Notes: generated by a model not told the origin, from the sequence alone. A stretch of 64,000 bases of DNA from Indioceanicola sp046045995 (GCA_046045995.1 JBJOKR010000002.1:1-64000); one strand, 5' to 3'. Positions 1-8,526 are shown, counted from the first letter of the stretch. Translations and numbers: made by a program.

Positions 1-408
1 CCCCAGGATGCCGGTCATCCCCCGGTCGCGGAGCCAGGATTCGGCCGCGTCGAACAGGGCGGCGATCACGGCCCCATCATCCTCGGCACAGATCATGCCG
101 AAATAGCCGATGCTCTGGGCGGTCAGGGGGGACAGGCTGTCCACCTGCGCGCTGATCCGCCCCACATCCCGCCCGTCGCGCACGGCTAGGAACAGCTGCG
201 CCTCACAATGGCTGAACAGGGGGTTCTTCCTGGGCGACAGGCTGTCCCGTCGCTCCATCATCAGGGGCGGCACCCAGGTCGGGTCGCCCGCATGGATGCG
301 GAAGGGAACGCGGATGAAGCGGTCGACCAGGGCCCGATCGTTGAACGGGACCGGCAGGATGGTCACGGAACCGGCGGCTCCGCGGTCCGAACTCCGGCCT
401 TCGGTCAC
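1..408 (-). CDS. GNAT-type acyltransferase, candidate bacterial ceramide synthase (partial)
   Basis: The left window edge cuts the gene, so only about 136 N-terminal residues are visible. I read them from a GTG at 408 that overlaps the hydroxylase stop by 4 bases (GTGA). The visible part has the pattern FIRVPFRIHAGDPTWVPPL, then a beta-rich stretch (AQLFLAVRDGRDVGRISAQV) typical of GNAT-fold acyltransferases. Proteins of this type sit in alphaproteobacterial sphingolipid loci, and the Caulobacter ceramide synthase bCerS is a GNAT-like protein. Inferred role: N-acylation of the sphingoid base with a fatty acyl-CoA. The tight overlap with the hydroxylase implies co-translation at the end of the HIT-lptF-lptG-hydroxylase operon. 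It could instead acylate another substrate, because the C-terminal half is not in view. Confidence 0.6.
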   Translation of the reverse strand, partial: MTEGRSSDRGAAGSVTILPVPFNDRALVDRFIRVPFRIHAGDPTWVPPLMMERRDSLSPRKNPLFSHCEAQLFLAVRDGRDVGRISAQVDSLSPLTAQSIGYFGMICAEDDGAVIAALFDAAESWLRDRGMTGILG

Positions 409-1205
409 GATGCGGCCTTCAGGTCACCGTCCACGGCGGGGCGGTCGCCCCCGGCCTTTTCAGTCGCCCGGGGAGGGCGGTCGCGGGGGGGCGATCCGGT
501 CAGGGTCATGACCCAGGGATACCGCTCCGCCTCCACCACATCATAGCCCAGGTTGAAGACATGGGGGCTGCGCGGCTTCTCCTTCGCGCTGCCGTAGAAG
601 GTGCCCAGCAACCGGTCCGGCAGGAAGGAGATGATGCCGTAATTCCCGCCTTCGTTATGGAAGTGGTGCTGCAAATGCAGCTGCTTGATCCGCGCCACCC
701 AGGCCCAGCGCGGCTTGTAGTTCAGGTGCTGGATGCAGTGGAAGAATTCATAGACGCAGGTGGAGAGCAGGCCCGTGGCCAGGGCCGCCGCGGCCCCGGC
801 CTGCCCGTCGATGGCCCAGCCGACCGGCACCGTGACCAGCGCGATGGTGGGCAGGGTGTTGGCGAGGCTGCCGAACAGGACCTCCAGCTTGTGCGGATCC
901 TGGTGGTGGTCGAAATGGATGCGCTTCCACAGGGCCGCCGTCCATGGCATCCGGTAGAGCCAGCGGCCGTGCAGGATCCAGCGATGGATGCCGTACCAGG
1001 CCAGCGGATACAGGAAGGCCGCCACCAGCACGGACAGGCCCACCCCCACCACACCCTCCGCCCACAGCGCGGCGGCGACGGCACCGGCCACGGACAGGGC
1101 GGCATAGACCTGGATCGCCGGATAGGTCCAGTACGCGACCGTCAGGTCCCGCAGGGACATCTTCCCCAGATCATAGCTGCGCCCGCGCCAAGCGTCGCCC
1201 CACAT
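405..1205 (-). CDS. Fatty acid hydroxylase / sterol desaturase superfamily membrane protein
   Basis: Integral-membrane di-iron oxygenase. The His clusters are visible: HRWILH (residues 74-79), HFDHH (97-101), and later HCIQH and HLQHHFH. Several hydrophobic segments lie between them. The ATG at 1205 is preferred over a TTG at 1256 because GGAAGG lies 8 bases upstream of it. Length is 266 residues, normal for the superfamily. Relatives hydroxylate the acyl chain or the long-chain base of sphingolipids, or other lipids. Next to a GNAT acyltransferase and a serine palmitoyltransferase cluster, ceramide hydroxylation is the likely role, but the substrate is inferred. It lies 120 bases downstream of lptG on the same strand. 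Confidence 0.8.
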   Translation of the reverse strand: MWGDAWRGRSYDLGKMSLRDLTVAYWTYPAIQVYAALSVAGAVAAALWAEGVVGVGLSVLVAAFLYPLAWYGIHRWILHGRWLYRMPWTAALWKRIHFDHHQDPHKLEVLFGSLANTLPTIALVTVPVGWAIDGQAGAAAALATGLLSTCVYEFFHCIQHLNYKPRWAWVARIKQLHLQHHFHNEGGNYGIISFLPDRLLGTFYGSAKEKPRSPHVFNLGYDVVEAERYPWVMTLTGSPPRDRPPRATEKAGGDRPAVDGDLKAAS

Positions 1206-1325
1206 GGCCGCATCCTTCCCGTCATCGTCAGAAATCGGCCACAAACCTAGGTCCAAAGCCCGGCCTGATCAAGCAGCGGGGCACCGCAACGCAGCAATGA
1301 TCTGCCGCAATGTGCTGATCTGCCG

Positions 1326-2477
1326 CTATTCCTCCACATGCACCAGGATCGCCCCGCCCAGGGCGGCGAAGAACAAGGTCGGCGCCCAGGCCGCCAGGAC
1401 CGGCGGCATCACCCCCGCCTCCCCCAAGGCGGCCAGCAGCCCGCTCGCCAGCATGAACAGAAGCCCCAGGCCCAGCCCCAGCCCCATGGCCATCTGGGCC
1501 CCGCCGCGGCGGCGCAGGCCGCTCGCCACCGGTGCGGCCAGCAGCAGCATGACCAGGGAGGCCAGCGGGCCGATGTAGCTGCCATGCAGGCGCGTTTCGT
1601 AATAGGCCGGGCTTTGGCCCCCCGCCCAAGTGCCGCGCAGGATGCCGATCAGGCGCTGGAGCGAAAGGGACTCGGTCGGCCGCAGCAGGTCCACCACATT
1701 GGCCGGCACCAGCCCGACGGACCAGGGCAGGCGGTCGAAGGCTTGGACTGCCGCGATCTGCTCCGCCGGGCGCCTGTCCCCCGGGCTGCCCCCGGCCGCA
1801 TCAACCGGCGCCCACGCCAGGGGCGGTGCAGGTTGGTCCAGGCTGAACCGGGTGCCGTCGATCAGGAACCAGGTACCGCCTTCCCAGCGGGCCTCCGCCG
1901 CGGTCAGGCGGACGGCCACCTGCCCCGCCCCATCCCGTTCATAGCTGCGGATGCCGGTCAACCGTGTGCCGCCATCCAGCACGGCGGACGCGGCGACAAT
2001 GGTGTCGCCGACCCGGAACCACAGGGTTTCCGGCTCCCCCGCCGCCGCGGAACCGCTCGGCGGCTCCGTCTCCGCCCACCAGGACAGGAACGCGCGCTCT
2101 GCCCGGGGAACCACCTGATCGGCCAGGACCAGATGCACCGCGGCGATCCCCGCGACCACCGGTACCAAGGCGGCGATGATCCTGTACGGCGTCATGCCGG
2201 CGGAGCGCATGGCCACGATCTCATTGCTCTGCGCCAGGGTCCAAAGGGTGGACAGCGCGCCCACAAGCACCGCCAGGGGCAGCAGCCGTTCCGCGAAGAC
2301 CGGTAGCCGCAGCAGGGCATAGCGGCCCAGGTCCAGCACGCTGCCACCCCGTTCCAGCACGTCACTGGCGGCATCCAGCAAATCCAGCAGCTGCAGCAGC
2401 GCCGTCAGGGCTGCCAGCACAGCGATGGTCCGGGCCAGGAACAATCGGCCCATGTAGCCCGACAGGACCCGGGTCAT
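1326..2477 (-). CDS. LptG-family permease (LptF/LptG/YjgP-YjgQ)
   Basis: Inner-membrane permease subunit of an LptB2FG-type lipid extractor, 383 residues. It has two N-terminal transmembrane helices, a periplasmic beta-jellyroll region (about residues 140-270) and a C-terminal membrane bundle. The stretch LAQSNEIVAMRSAGMTPYRI (about 82-101) is the coupling-helix signature of the family. The start overlaps the lptF stop by 4 bases (ATGA at 2474-2477), so the pair is translationally coupled. Canonical LptG moves LPS. Here the pair sits between sphingolipid genes rather than near lptD or lptA, so it may be a paralogue handling another lipid. No ATPase (LptB) or LptC is present in the window. Confidence 0.88.
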   Translation of the reverse strand: MTRVLSGYMGRLFLARTIAVLAALTALLQLLDLLDAASDVLERGGSVLDLGRYALLRLPVFAERLLPLAVLVGALSTLWTLAQSNEIVAMRSAGMTPYRIIAALVPVVAGIAAVHLVLADQVVPRAERAFLSWWAETEPPSGSAAAGEPETLWFRVGDTIVAASAVLDGGTRLTGIRSYERDGAGQVAVRLTAAEARWEGGTWFLIDGTRFSLDQPAPPLAWAPVDAAGGSPGDRRPAEQIAAVQAFDRLPWSVGLVPANVVDLLRPTESLSLQRLIGILRGTWAGGQSPAYYETRLHGSYIGPLASLVMLLLAAPVASGLRRRGGAQMAMGLGLGLGLLFMLASGLLAALGEAGVMPPVLAAWAPTLFFAALGGAILVHVEE

Positions 2478-3784
2478 GGCGGGCCTGCCTTGTCAGTGGA
2501 CCGGGCGGGGTCCGGGGCCCCAGGGGACGCCTTGGCGGGACGGTACCGCTTCAGCTTTTCCCCCAGGCCCTGGACCGCACTCTCCACCCGCTCGAATGCA
2601 TGGGCGAAGGGATTGTCCCCCGGTCGCACCTGGGCCCGGTGGAACAGCCACAGGCACAGGCCGGCGAACAGGATCCAGGGCAGCCAGATGCCCAGTTCCG
2701 GCGCGATGCGGCCCACATCGCCCAGGCTTTCGCCAAGCTGCAGGGCTTGATTGTAGACGACCAGGATCACGGCGGCGACGCCGATGCCAATGCCCCGCCG
2801 GGCCCGCTTTGCCGCCATGCCCATGGGCACCGCCAGCAGGGGCAGCAGCGGCAGGGTCAGCGCCCGGGCCAGCCTGGCATGCAGCTCCGCCCGAAGCTGC
2901 GCCTCCGGCAGGACCCGGTCGGGATCGGCGATCTCTCCCGCCAGCTCCAGCAGGGTCAGCTCCCGCTCATTCCCGCCCCGTTCCCGGAACGCGGGCGGCT
3001 GAAGGGTGAAGACCCGGTCCAGGGTCAAGCGGCCAAAGCGCAGCACTTCCGGCTCACCCGCCGGCGGGGTGCGCACCTGCACCCCATCCTCCAGCGTCAG
3101 GCGGATGCGGGTCCGCTCCGCATCCATGCCCAGGGTGCCCCGGGCGGCGGTGGTCGCCCACTCCGCCCCCTCCACCGTCTGATGGACGAAGACCCGGTCC
3201 AGGCGGCGGCCGGTCGCGTCCACCGCGTCAGCGGTGACGGTGATCCCGTCCCCGGCGCTGACGAAGGTGGTGGGCGGCACCGTCGCGTCCCAGGCGGCAT
3301 AGACAACCGCATGATAGATGGCGCGGTAGGCATAGCGGCTGTAAGGCTGGATGAACCCGAACAACAGCACGGACAGGGCCGTCAATCCCACCGCCAGCCA
3401 CAGGAAGGGCCGGGTGAACCGCGCCACGGAGAGGCCGGTGGCCTGAAGGGCGTCCAGCTCATTGTCGTCCCCGAACCGGGCGACGACGACGAAGATGGCG
3501 ATGAAGAAGGCGGCGGGCAGGGCCAGGCCCAGGTAATGGGGCACCAGATTGGCGGCCATGCGGATGACCAGGTCGAACGCCCCGCCGTGATTGGCCAGCA
3601 GATCGAACAGGCGCAGGATGCGTTCCATCAGCAGGGCGATCAGTACCACGCCCAGGGCGATCAGCAGGGGCTTCGTCGTCTCCCGCAGGATATAGCGGTC
3701 GATCAGGGCCGTGCTGGCGGGAAGGCGGACGCGCCGCACCCGCTCACCCGACGCCCCCGTCTGCTGATCGGCGGCGGTCGCCAT
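2474..3784 (-). CDS. LptF-family permease
   Basis: Partner permease of the downstream LptG-like protein, 436 residues, longer than typical LptF (about 360-390) because of an extended C-terminal tail rich in Pro, Lys and Arg. The start region is followed by ALIDRYILRETTKPLLIALG, the usual LptF N-terminus. ARFGDDNELDALQATGLSVA gives the coupling-helix signature, and LPLLPLLAVPMGMAAKRARR lies in the C-terminal membrane bundle. The start codon shares one base with the stop of the upstream HIT gene (TGATG). Expected to form a heterodimer with the LptG-like protein and to need an LptB-type ATPase encoded elsewhere. Confidence 0.88.
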   Translation of the reverse strand: MATAADQQTGASGERVRRVRLPASTALIDRYILRETTKPLLIALGVVLIALLMERILRLFDLLANHGGAFDLVIRMAANLVPHYLGLALPAAFFIAIFVVVARFGDDNELDALQATGLSVARFTRPFLWLAVGLTALSVLLFGFIQPYSRYAYRAIYHAVVYAAWDATVPPTTFVSAGDGITVTADAVDATGRRLDRVFVHQTVEGAEWATTAARGTLGMDAERTRIRLTLEDGVQVRTPPAGEPEVLRFGRLTLDRVFTLQPPAFRERGGNERELTLLELAGEIADPDRVLPEAQLRAELHARLARALTLPLLPLLAVPMGMAAKRARRGIGIGVAAVILVVYNQALQLGESLGDVGRIAPELGIWLPWILFAGLCLWLFHRAQVRPGDNPFAHAFERVESAVQGLGEKLKRYRPAKASPGAPDPARSTDKAGPP

Positions 3785-4380
3785 CAGGGGGCGGCCACCG
3801 GCGTACCGGCGCCCACATTGTCGCCGTTGTCAAGCCCCAGTCCGGGCCCCAATCCGGGCCAGTGCCGGGCCAGCTCCGCCACCAGTGCGGCCATCGTCCC
3901 CGCGTCCAGCGCCACGGCGGGGGACAGGGCGGGCGGGCCCGGCCAGCCCGTGTCGGGGAAGGCCAAGCCTGCGAATTCCCGTGCCCCCTCATACCGGGGG
4001 ATCACATGGAAATGCACGTCGGGGTCCACCATCATCAGCATCAGATAGTTGATCTTTTGATAGCCGATGGCGGCGCGCAGCATCCCCTCCACCGCCGCCA
4101 CCACGTGCCCCAGTTCGGCGAAGGCGTCGGGCGAAACCTGACCGAAGGCGGTGACGGGTTCCCGGCAGACCAGGACCAGGGCGCCCAGGGTCGGCTGCTG
4201 CGGGCGCACCTGGACCGACCAATGCGCCGTTTGCGCCGCCACGCTGCCGGGATGGCCGAATTTCGCCATGGTGGCGTTGACGGCAGTCGTGTTGATGGCA
4301 GTGGCGTGGACGGCCTGGGCCGCACCGGGATCACCGGTTCCGGTCGGCGGGGTCAACGGAGGGTTCGGATGGGACGGCAT
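3784..4380 (-). CDS. HIT-family nucleotide-binding hydrolase/transferase
   Basis: A 198-residue protein with the histidine-triad signature VHFHVIPRYEG near residue 125. It is preceded by the family-typical KINYLMLMMVDPDVHFH context and by a segment resembling PTLGALVLVCREPVTAFGQV. HIT proteins cleave or transfer nucleoside monophosphates from substrates such as AMP-lysine, ADP and CDP-linked molecules. As first gene of the operon with lptF, lptG, hydroxylase and acyltransferase, it might act on a nucleotide-activated lipid intermediate or a by-product. That is inference; HIT proteins are often housekeeping. The N-terminal 40 residues are Pro/Thr/Ala-rich and not part of the fold. Confidence 0.8.
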   Translation of the reverse strand: MPSHPNPPLTPPTGTGDPGAAQAVHATAINTTAVNATMAKFGHPGSVAAQTAHWSVQVRPQQPTLGALVLVCREPVTAFGQVSPDAFAELGHVVAAVEGMLRAAIGYQKINYLMLMMVDPDVHFHVIPRYEGAREFAGLAFPDTGWPGPPALSPAVALDAGTMAALVAELARHWPGLGPGLGLDNGDNVGAGTPVAAP

Positions 4381-4639
4381 GGGTCATTGTCCATCGGGGG
4401 GGCGGCCCGTCGGGTCAGGCGGGGATTATCGCGTTCCGGGCCGGGGACGGTGTGACGCCGGACACAGATGCCTGTATACTGGGCGGTAGATTAGGCGCAA
4501 CGGTTCCCCGGGTGCAAACCCGCCCTGGCCCGCCCGCGTCGAATTTCCCGCAAGATCCGGACCCTATCCCGGTCATTCCCCGACCGGTGCGGGCCCCGCC
4601 CCCCGGATCCGGCCTGTCTTCTTCGGGTGTCTCCGCGCC

Positions 4640-5218
4640 GTGTCCCCTGGTCCCCTTCCCCGACTGCTTCTTGCCTTGCCGGCGGTCCTGGGCCTTCTGC
4701 TGCTGGATCCCCTGTGCGCCACCGCCCAGGACCCGGCTGCCGCTGCCCTGCCTGCCGCTCCGGCCGCCGCCACGCGCCCGGGAACGGCCCTGCTGCCCGG
4801 CCCCCTGCCCCGGGGTGCCGTGCCCGGCTGCACCGGGGCCGCGGATGAGGTGCGGCTGCGCGTGACGGTGAAGGATGTGCGGGACAACCGCGGCCTGATG
4901 ACCATCACGCTGTATCCGGACAAACCCAGCGACTTTCTGGCCCGCAAGGGCAAGATCGCCCGCCTGCGCATCCCTGTCGCCGCCCCGGCGACGGAAGCTT
5001 GCATAGCCGCCCCCGGCCCCGGCGGCTATGCCATCGCTGTCTATCACGACCTGAACGCCGACACGGATTTCAACCGGAACGTCATCGGCATCCCGGAAGA
5101 ACCCTTCGGCTTTTCCAATGACGCCGGCCAGAGCCTTGGCCTGCCCCGATTCCAGGATGTGCGCTTCCATGCGGAGGTGGGGGACACCCCGGTCAGCGTC
5201 ACCCTGCGGTATTATTGA
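4640..5218 (+). CDS. DUF2141 domain secreted protein
   Basis: A 192-residue exported protein. A GTG at 4640 begins a signal peptide with hydrophobic core LLLALPAVLGLLLL, then an Ala/Pro linker. The DUF2141 fold follows from about residue 70: LRVTVKDVRDNRGLMTITLY and AVYHDLNADTDFNRN, and near the end IPEEPFGFSND. Members are periplasmic or surface beta-proteins of unknown function. The gene diverges from the HIT-lpt operon across 259 bases and converges on the phosphoesterase gene with a 3-base gap. No strong ribosome site is visible before the GTG, so the start is uncertain. Confidence 0.75.
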   Translation: MSPGPLPRLLLALPAVLGLLLLDPLCATAQDPAAAALPAAPAAATRPGTALLPGPLPRGAVPGCTGAADEVRLRVTVKDVRDNRGLMTITLYPDKPSDFLARKGKIARLRIPVAAPATEACIAAPGPGGYAIAVYHDLNADTDFNRNVIGIPEEPFGFSNDAGQSLGLPRFQDVRFHAEVGDTPVSVTLRYY

Positions 5219-5221
5219 CGC

Positions 5222-6175
5222 TCAGGCCTGACCGGCCCCGACGGGCAGCAGCAGGTCCAGCCGGGCCAGGGTGGTGAAGCCGCCCGCTTGGCAATCGCCG
5301 TATCCCCGGACGGTCAGCACGGCCCGCCAGCGCGCCCCCTCCCGCCGCACTTGCACCAGGGTCCAGCGGGCGGCATCGTAGTGCCCCGCCCGGATGGCGG
5401 AAGCGGACGGCACGGTCAGGGTCGGTACCGGCCCTGCCGGCCCCGCCACCGTGCCCATATGGGCATGGTGGGCATGGCCGTGCAGCAGCAGTTCCGCCCC
5501 CACCCGCCGGATCACCGCCCGCAGGGCCGCCCGGTCGGTCAGCGCCTTGCGCGCGCCCACCACGCCATCGGCCACCGGATGATGCACCAGCACCACGCGG
5601 AACAGGCCGCGCCGGCCCAGATCGGCCAGCACCCGCTCCGCCGCCGCGATCTGGGCAGGGCCCAGGGTACCGCGGGCACTGCCATAGGGGGTGGGCAGGC
5701 CGGAATTCAGCCCGATGAAGGCGACCGGCCCGCGCACCCGCACCGCCGGGAACAGGTCGGCCCCGGCCGCATCCACTCCCGCCCCAGCCGCCTCCGCTCC
5801 GTCACCAGCCATCCAGTCGCGCCACAGGCCCAGGCCCCGGTCCCAGGGCACGGGCACAAGAGTATCGTGGTTGCCAGGGATCAGGGTCACATCACGCGGC
5901 GGGCCGACTTGAGCCAGCCAGTCCCGCCCGAGGGAGAATTCGCTTTCCAGCGCGATATTGGCCAGATCGCCCGTGATAACCCGGTGATCGGGGCTGTGGG
6001 CCGCCACATCGTCCAGCAGCGCCGCCAGGACCCGGGGCAGATGCACCCCGCAGCGCCTGCGCCGCCAGGACAGCCAGCTTGCCAGACGCTTGGACATCAG
6101 GTCGCGCAGCATCGGCCGTTCCGGCGGCAGGGGCAGATGCGGATCGGACAAATGCGCAAAACTGTAGGCGTCCAT
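5222..6175 (-). CDS. Calcineurin-like metallophosphoesterase
   Basis: A 317-residue protein with all metallophosphoesterase blocks: HLSDPHL at the N-terminus (DxH), GDLAN, GNHD and a C-terminal GHAHHAH. The start at 6175 (MDAYSFAHLSDPHL) is chosen because it places the first metal motif in its usual N-terminal position; a start 13 codons upstream is possible. The family hydrolyses phosphomonoesters or diesters, including lipid-linked ones such as UDP-diacylglucosamine. It is divergent from the CDP-alcohol transferase operon and shares its promoter region, so it may act on a phosphorylated lipid intermediate there. The substrate is not deducible from sequence alone. Confidence 0.82.
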   Translation of the reverse strand: MDAYSFAHLSDPHLPLPPERPMLRDLMSKRLASWLSWRRRRCGVHLPRVLAALLDDVAAHSPDHRVITGDLANIALESEFSLGRDWLAQVGPPRDVTLIPGNHDTLVPVPWDRGLGLWRDWMAGDGAEAAGAGVDAAGADLFPAVRVRGPVAFIGLNSGLPTPYGSARGTLGPAQIAAAERVLADLGRRGLFRVVLVHHPVADGVVGARKALTDRAALRAVIRRVGAELLLHGHAHHAHMGTVAGPAGPVPTLTVPSASAIRAGHYDAARWTLVQVRREGARWRAVLTVRGYGDCQAGGFTTLARLDLLLPVGAGQA

Positions 6176-6228
6176 GCAACAACCCTGGAAGAAATGGGCT
6201 CCCGCCGCCCCCATCTGACGCGGATCAG

Positions 6229-6262
6229 GCCGAATTCCTTCACCACACGGTAGGAATTCGGC
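6229..6262. promoter_or_regulatory. Perfect inverted repeat between divergent genes
   Basis: GCCGAATTCC at 6229-6238 is repeated in inverted orientation as GGAATTCGGC at 6253-6262, with 14 bases between the arms. The arm centres are about two helical turns apart. It lies between the phosphoesterase (leftward) and the CDP-alcohol transferase operon (rightward), so a dimeric regulator controlling both is plausible. No T-tract follows on either strand, so it is not an obvious terminator. Confidence 0.5.
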
Positions 6263-6326
6263 AACACAGAGAGTATCTACACCACCGATTCTTCCGGGTG
6301 ACGAGATTCAATCGGGTAGCGACTAG

Positions 6327-7535
6327 ATGACCGCCTTGGCCTCTCCTGACAAGCCCCATCCCAAGGGTACCGCCGGCACCACTGATACCACCCCGCCCAA
6401 GCCGGTGGGGGTGGCGGTGGGCAGCAATCCTGTGCGCCTTTGGGGCATGGAGCCGGGCGAGAGGCTGCGCCGGATCTTCACCCGGGCGGGGCTGGAGACG
6501 GCACCGGCCGACCGGATCCCCGCCGATGGGCGCCCGGTCCTTCTGATCCGCGCCGACTACGTCATGGATGAGCCGCTGGCCAAGGATCTGGTCCGCCAGC
6601 CGGGCACGATCGTCACCGATCCGGAAACCGGTCGCCCCGTCGCCGCCCATGTCCCCGGCAACAGCGCCCCCGGTGTGGCCGCCGCCGTCGCCGCCACCCT
6701 GGCCGCCGACCAAGATCTGCCGGAAGGGATCGCGGCGACCTTCCGCATCGGCCCGCCGGCGGAGATCGCGTCGGCCTATAACAACCAGCTGCGCAAGAAG
6801 GAGGTGCCCTACCTCCTGAAGCTGACGGCGGAGACCCTGCCCGCGATCGAGAAGCGAATGTTCGCCGGCAGCTACAAGGGCGTCACCGATGTGGTGACCA
6901 AGTACGTCTGGCCCACCCCGGCGCGCCATGTGACCAAGGCCTGCGCCATCATCGGTCTTAGCCCGAACTTCGTGACGACGGTCAGCGCGCTCTGCGTGGC
7001 CGCGGCCATGTACCTGTTCTGGATCGGGGAATTCCTGCCGGGCCTGTTCTTCGCCTGGATGATGACCTTCCTGGACACGGTGGACGGCAAGCTGGCCCGG
7101 GTGACCTTGACATCCAGCCCTTGGGGCAATGTCTTCGACCACGGCATCGATCTGGTGCATCCGCCCTTCTGGTACTGGGCCTGGATCGTCGGCCTGGGCG
7201 CGGTGGGCATGCCGCTGGAACAAACGGCCCTGATCCTGGCCATTGTCATCGGCGGCTATGTGCTCCAGCGCGGGCAGGAGGGGCTGTTCCTGGCCCTGTT
7301 CAAGATCGAGATCCACATCTGGCGCCCGTTCGACAGCTTCTTCCGGCTGATCACGGCGCGCCGGAACCCCAACCTGCTGCTGCTGACCGGCTTCTCCCTG
7401 GTCGGGCGGCCGGACCTGGGCATGGTGGCGGTGGCGGTGTGGACGGTCCTGTCCTTCCTGGTCCACTGTGTCCAGATCGTCCAGGCCTTCGCGGCCCGGC
7501 GGCGCGGCACCATCACCTCCTGGCTGTCGGCCTGA
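6327..7535 (+). CDS. CDP-alcohol phosphatidyltransferase family protein with N-terminal extension
   Basis: A 402-residue membrane enzyme. The CDP-alcohol phosphotransferase signature is complete: D250, D253-G254, A257-R258, G267, D271 and D275 in DTVDGKLAR...GNVFDHGID. It is followed by several hydrophobic helices to the C-terminus. Residues 35-170 (NPVRLWGMEPGERLRR, VLLIRADYVMDEPLAKDLV) look like a reduced nucleotidyltransferase-type domain, as in fused inositol-phosphate cytidylyl/phosphotransferases. The enzyme joins a CDP-activated alcohol to a second alcohol. As first gene of a rightward operon with a lipid kinase and a Tam41-like cytidylyltransferase beside serine palmitoyltransferase, it probably makes a ceramide-based phospholipid. 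Caulobacter CpgABC for ceramide phosphoglycerate is the nearest described set. Head group unknown. Confidence 0.82.
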   Translation: MTALASPDKPHPKGTAGTTDTTPPKPVGVAVGSNPVRLWGMEPGERLRRIFTRAGLETAPADRIPADGRPVLLIRADYVMDEPLAKDLVRQPGTIVTDPETGRPVAAHVPGNSAPGVAAAVAATLAADQDLPEGIAATFRIGPPAEIASAYNNQLRKKEVPYLLKLTAETLPAIEKRMFAGSYKGVTDVVTKYVWPTPARHVTKACAIIGLSPNFVTTVSALCVAAAMYLFWIGEFLPGLFFAWMMTFLDTVDGKLARVTLTSSPWGNVFDHGIDLVHPPFWYWAWIVGLGAVGMPLEQTALILAIVIGGYVLQRGQEGLFLALFKIEIHIWRPFDSFFRLITARRNPNLLLLTGFSLVGRPDLGMVAVAVWTVLSFLVHCVQIVQAFAARRRGTITSWLSA

Positions 7536-7551
7536 GGCGGGGGGAGACGCG

Positions 7552-8511
7552 ATGGTGCGCCTTGGCCTGATCCGCAACCCGAAGAGCACGCGCAACACGC
7601 GCGGCCGCGGGGACATGCGTGAACAGGCGGCCCGCATGCTGGGTTTTTACTTCGCGGAGCCGGCGACCCCCGCCGATCTGGCGGAGGTGCTGGCCGATTT
7701 CGCCAGGAACGAGGTTGGGATCGTCGTGATCGACGGGGGTGACGGCACCGTAAGGGAGGTGCTGACCGCACTTCCCGTCGCCTATGGGACGGAGCTACCC
7801 GCCGTCAGCATCCTGGCCGCCGGCAAGACCAACCTGATCGCCGCCGATGTCGGCACCAGCGGTTATGGCGAGAAGGGGTTCTGGCGCCTGGTCGAAGATG
7901 CGCGCAAAGGCCGCCTTGGTACCCATATCCGCCGCCGCCCGGTGCTGGAGGCGCGGTGGGACGACGGCAGCCATGCGCCGGTACGCGGCATGTTCATGGG
8001 GGCCGCCGCCTTTACCACCGGCACGGCCCTAGCCCAGAATGTCCACGCCAGCGGGCTGAACCACGGACCCGCCGTGGCAGCGACGATCCTTGGAACACTC
8101 TACCGCACCCTGTTCGGCAGCGATCCCGACCGGATGCTGGACGGGGAGCCCATGACCATCGTCGCCGACGGTGACAACAGCCGCCGCCAAGGTCACCGCT
8201 TCCTGTTCCTGGCAACGACCCTGCACCGGCTGGTCCTGGGCCTCTGGCCCTTCTGGGGAGCCGGCGACCGGCCGATCCGCTATCTGGATATCGCAGCCTA
8301 TCCCGAGCGCCTGCCCCGGGCCGTGGTGCCGCTGCTGCGGGGCCGGCCGACGGAATGGATGCTGGCGGATGGCTACCACAGCGCGGTGGCCAGTGAGATC
8401 CGTATGGAATTGACCCACGATTTCATCATGGACGGGGAGGTGTTCTCGCCCGGCCCCGGCCGGGTGGTGCGGCTGTCCGCCCCGACCACCATCGATTTCG
8501 TCGTGCCCTGA
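7552..8511 (+). CDS. Diacylglycerol-kinase-family lipid kinase, probable ceramide kinase
   Basis: A 319-residue protein starting at the ATG at 7552 after GGGGGAGA, 16 bases beyond the preceding stop. The catalytic nucleotide loop VIDGGDGTVREV (GGDGT at 62-66) is the signature of DAG/sphingosine/ceramide kinases, and the start RLGLIRNPKSTRN matches the family. It transfers phosphate from ATP to a lipid hydroxyl. Its place between a CDP-alcohol transferase and a Tam41-like protein, next to spt, matches Caulobacter CpgB, which phosphorylates ceramide. Ceramide is therefore the inferred substrate. Expected to be cytoplasmic and membrane-associated. Confidence 0.8.
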   Translation: MVRLGLIRNPKSTRNTRGRGDMREQAARMLGFYFAEPATPADLAEVLADFARNEVGIVVIDGGDGTVREVLTALPVAYGTELPAVSILAAGKTNLIAADVGTSGYGEKGFWRLVEDARKGRLGTHIRRRPVLEARWDDGSHAPVRGMFMGAAAFTTGTALAQNVHASGLNHGPAVAATILGTLYRTLFGSDPDRMLDGEPMTIVADGDNSRRQGHRFLFLATTLHRLVLGLWPFWGAGDRPIRYLDIAAYPERLPRAVVPLLRGRPTEWMLADGYHSAVASEIRMELTHDFIMDGEVFSPGPGRVVRLSAPTTIDFVVP

Positions 8512-8526
8512 GCCAAGGGGGCAGCG

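Noticed and set aside
2600..4048. Long plus-strand open frame across lptF and the HIT gene
   Set aside because: Gln/Gly/His-rich translation without family resemblance, opposite two clear genes.
4470..4600. Possible cobalamin-type riboswitch before the DUF2141 gene
   Set aside because: GGTTCCCCGGGTGCAAACCCG is suggestive, but the B12-box and the remaining conserved core are absent.
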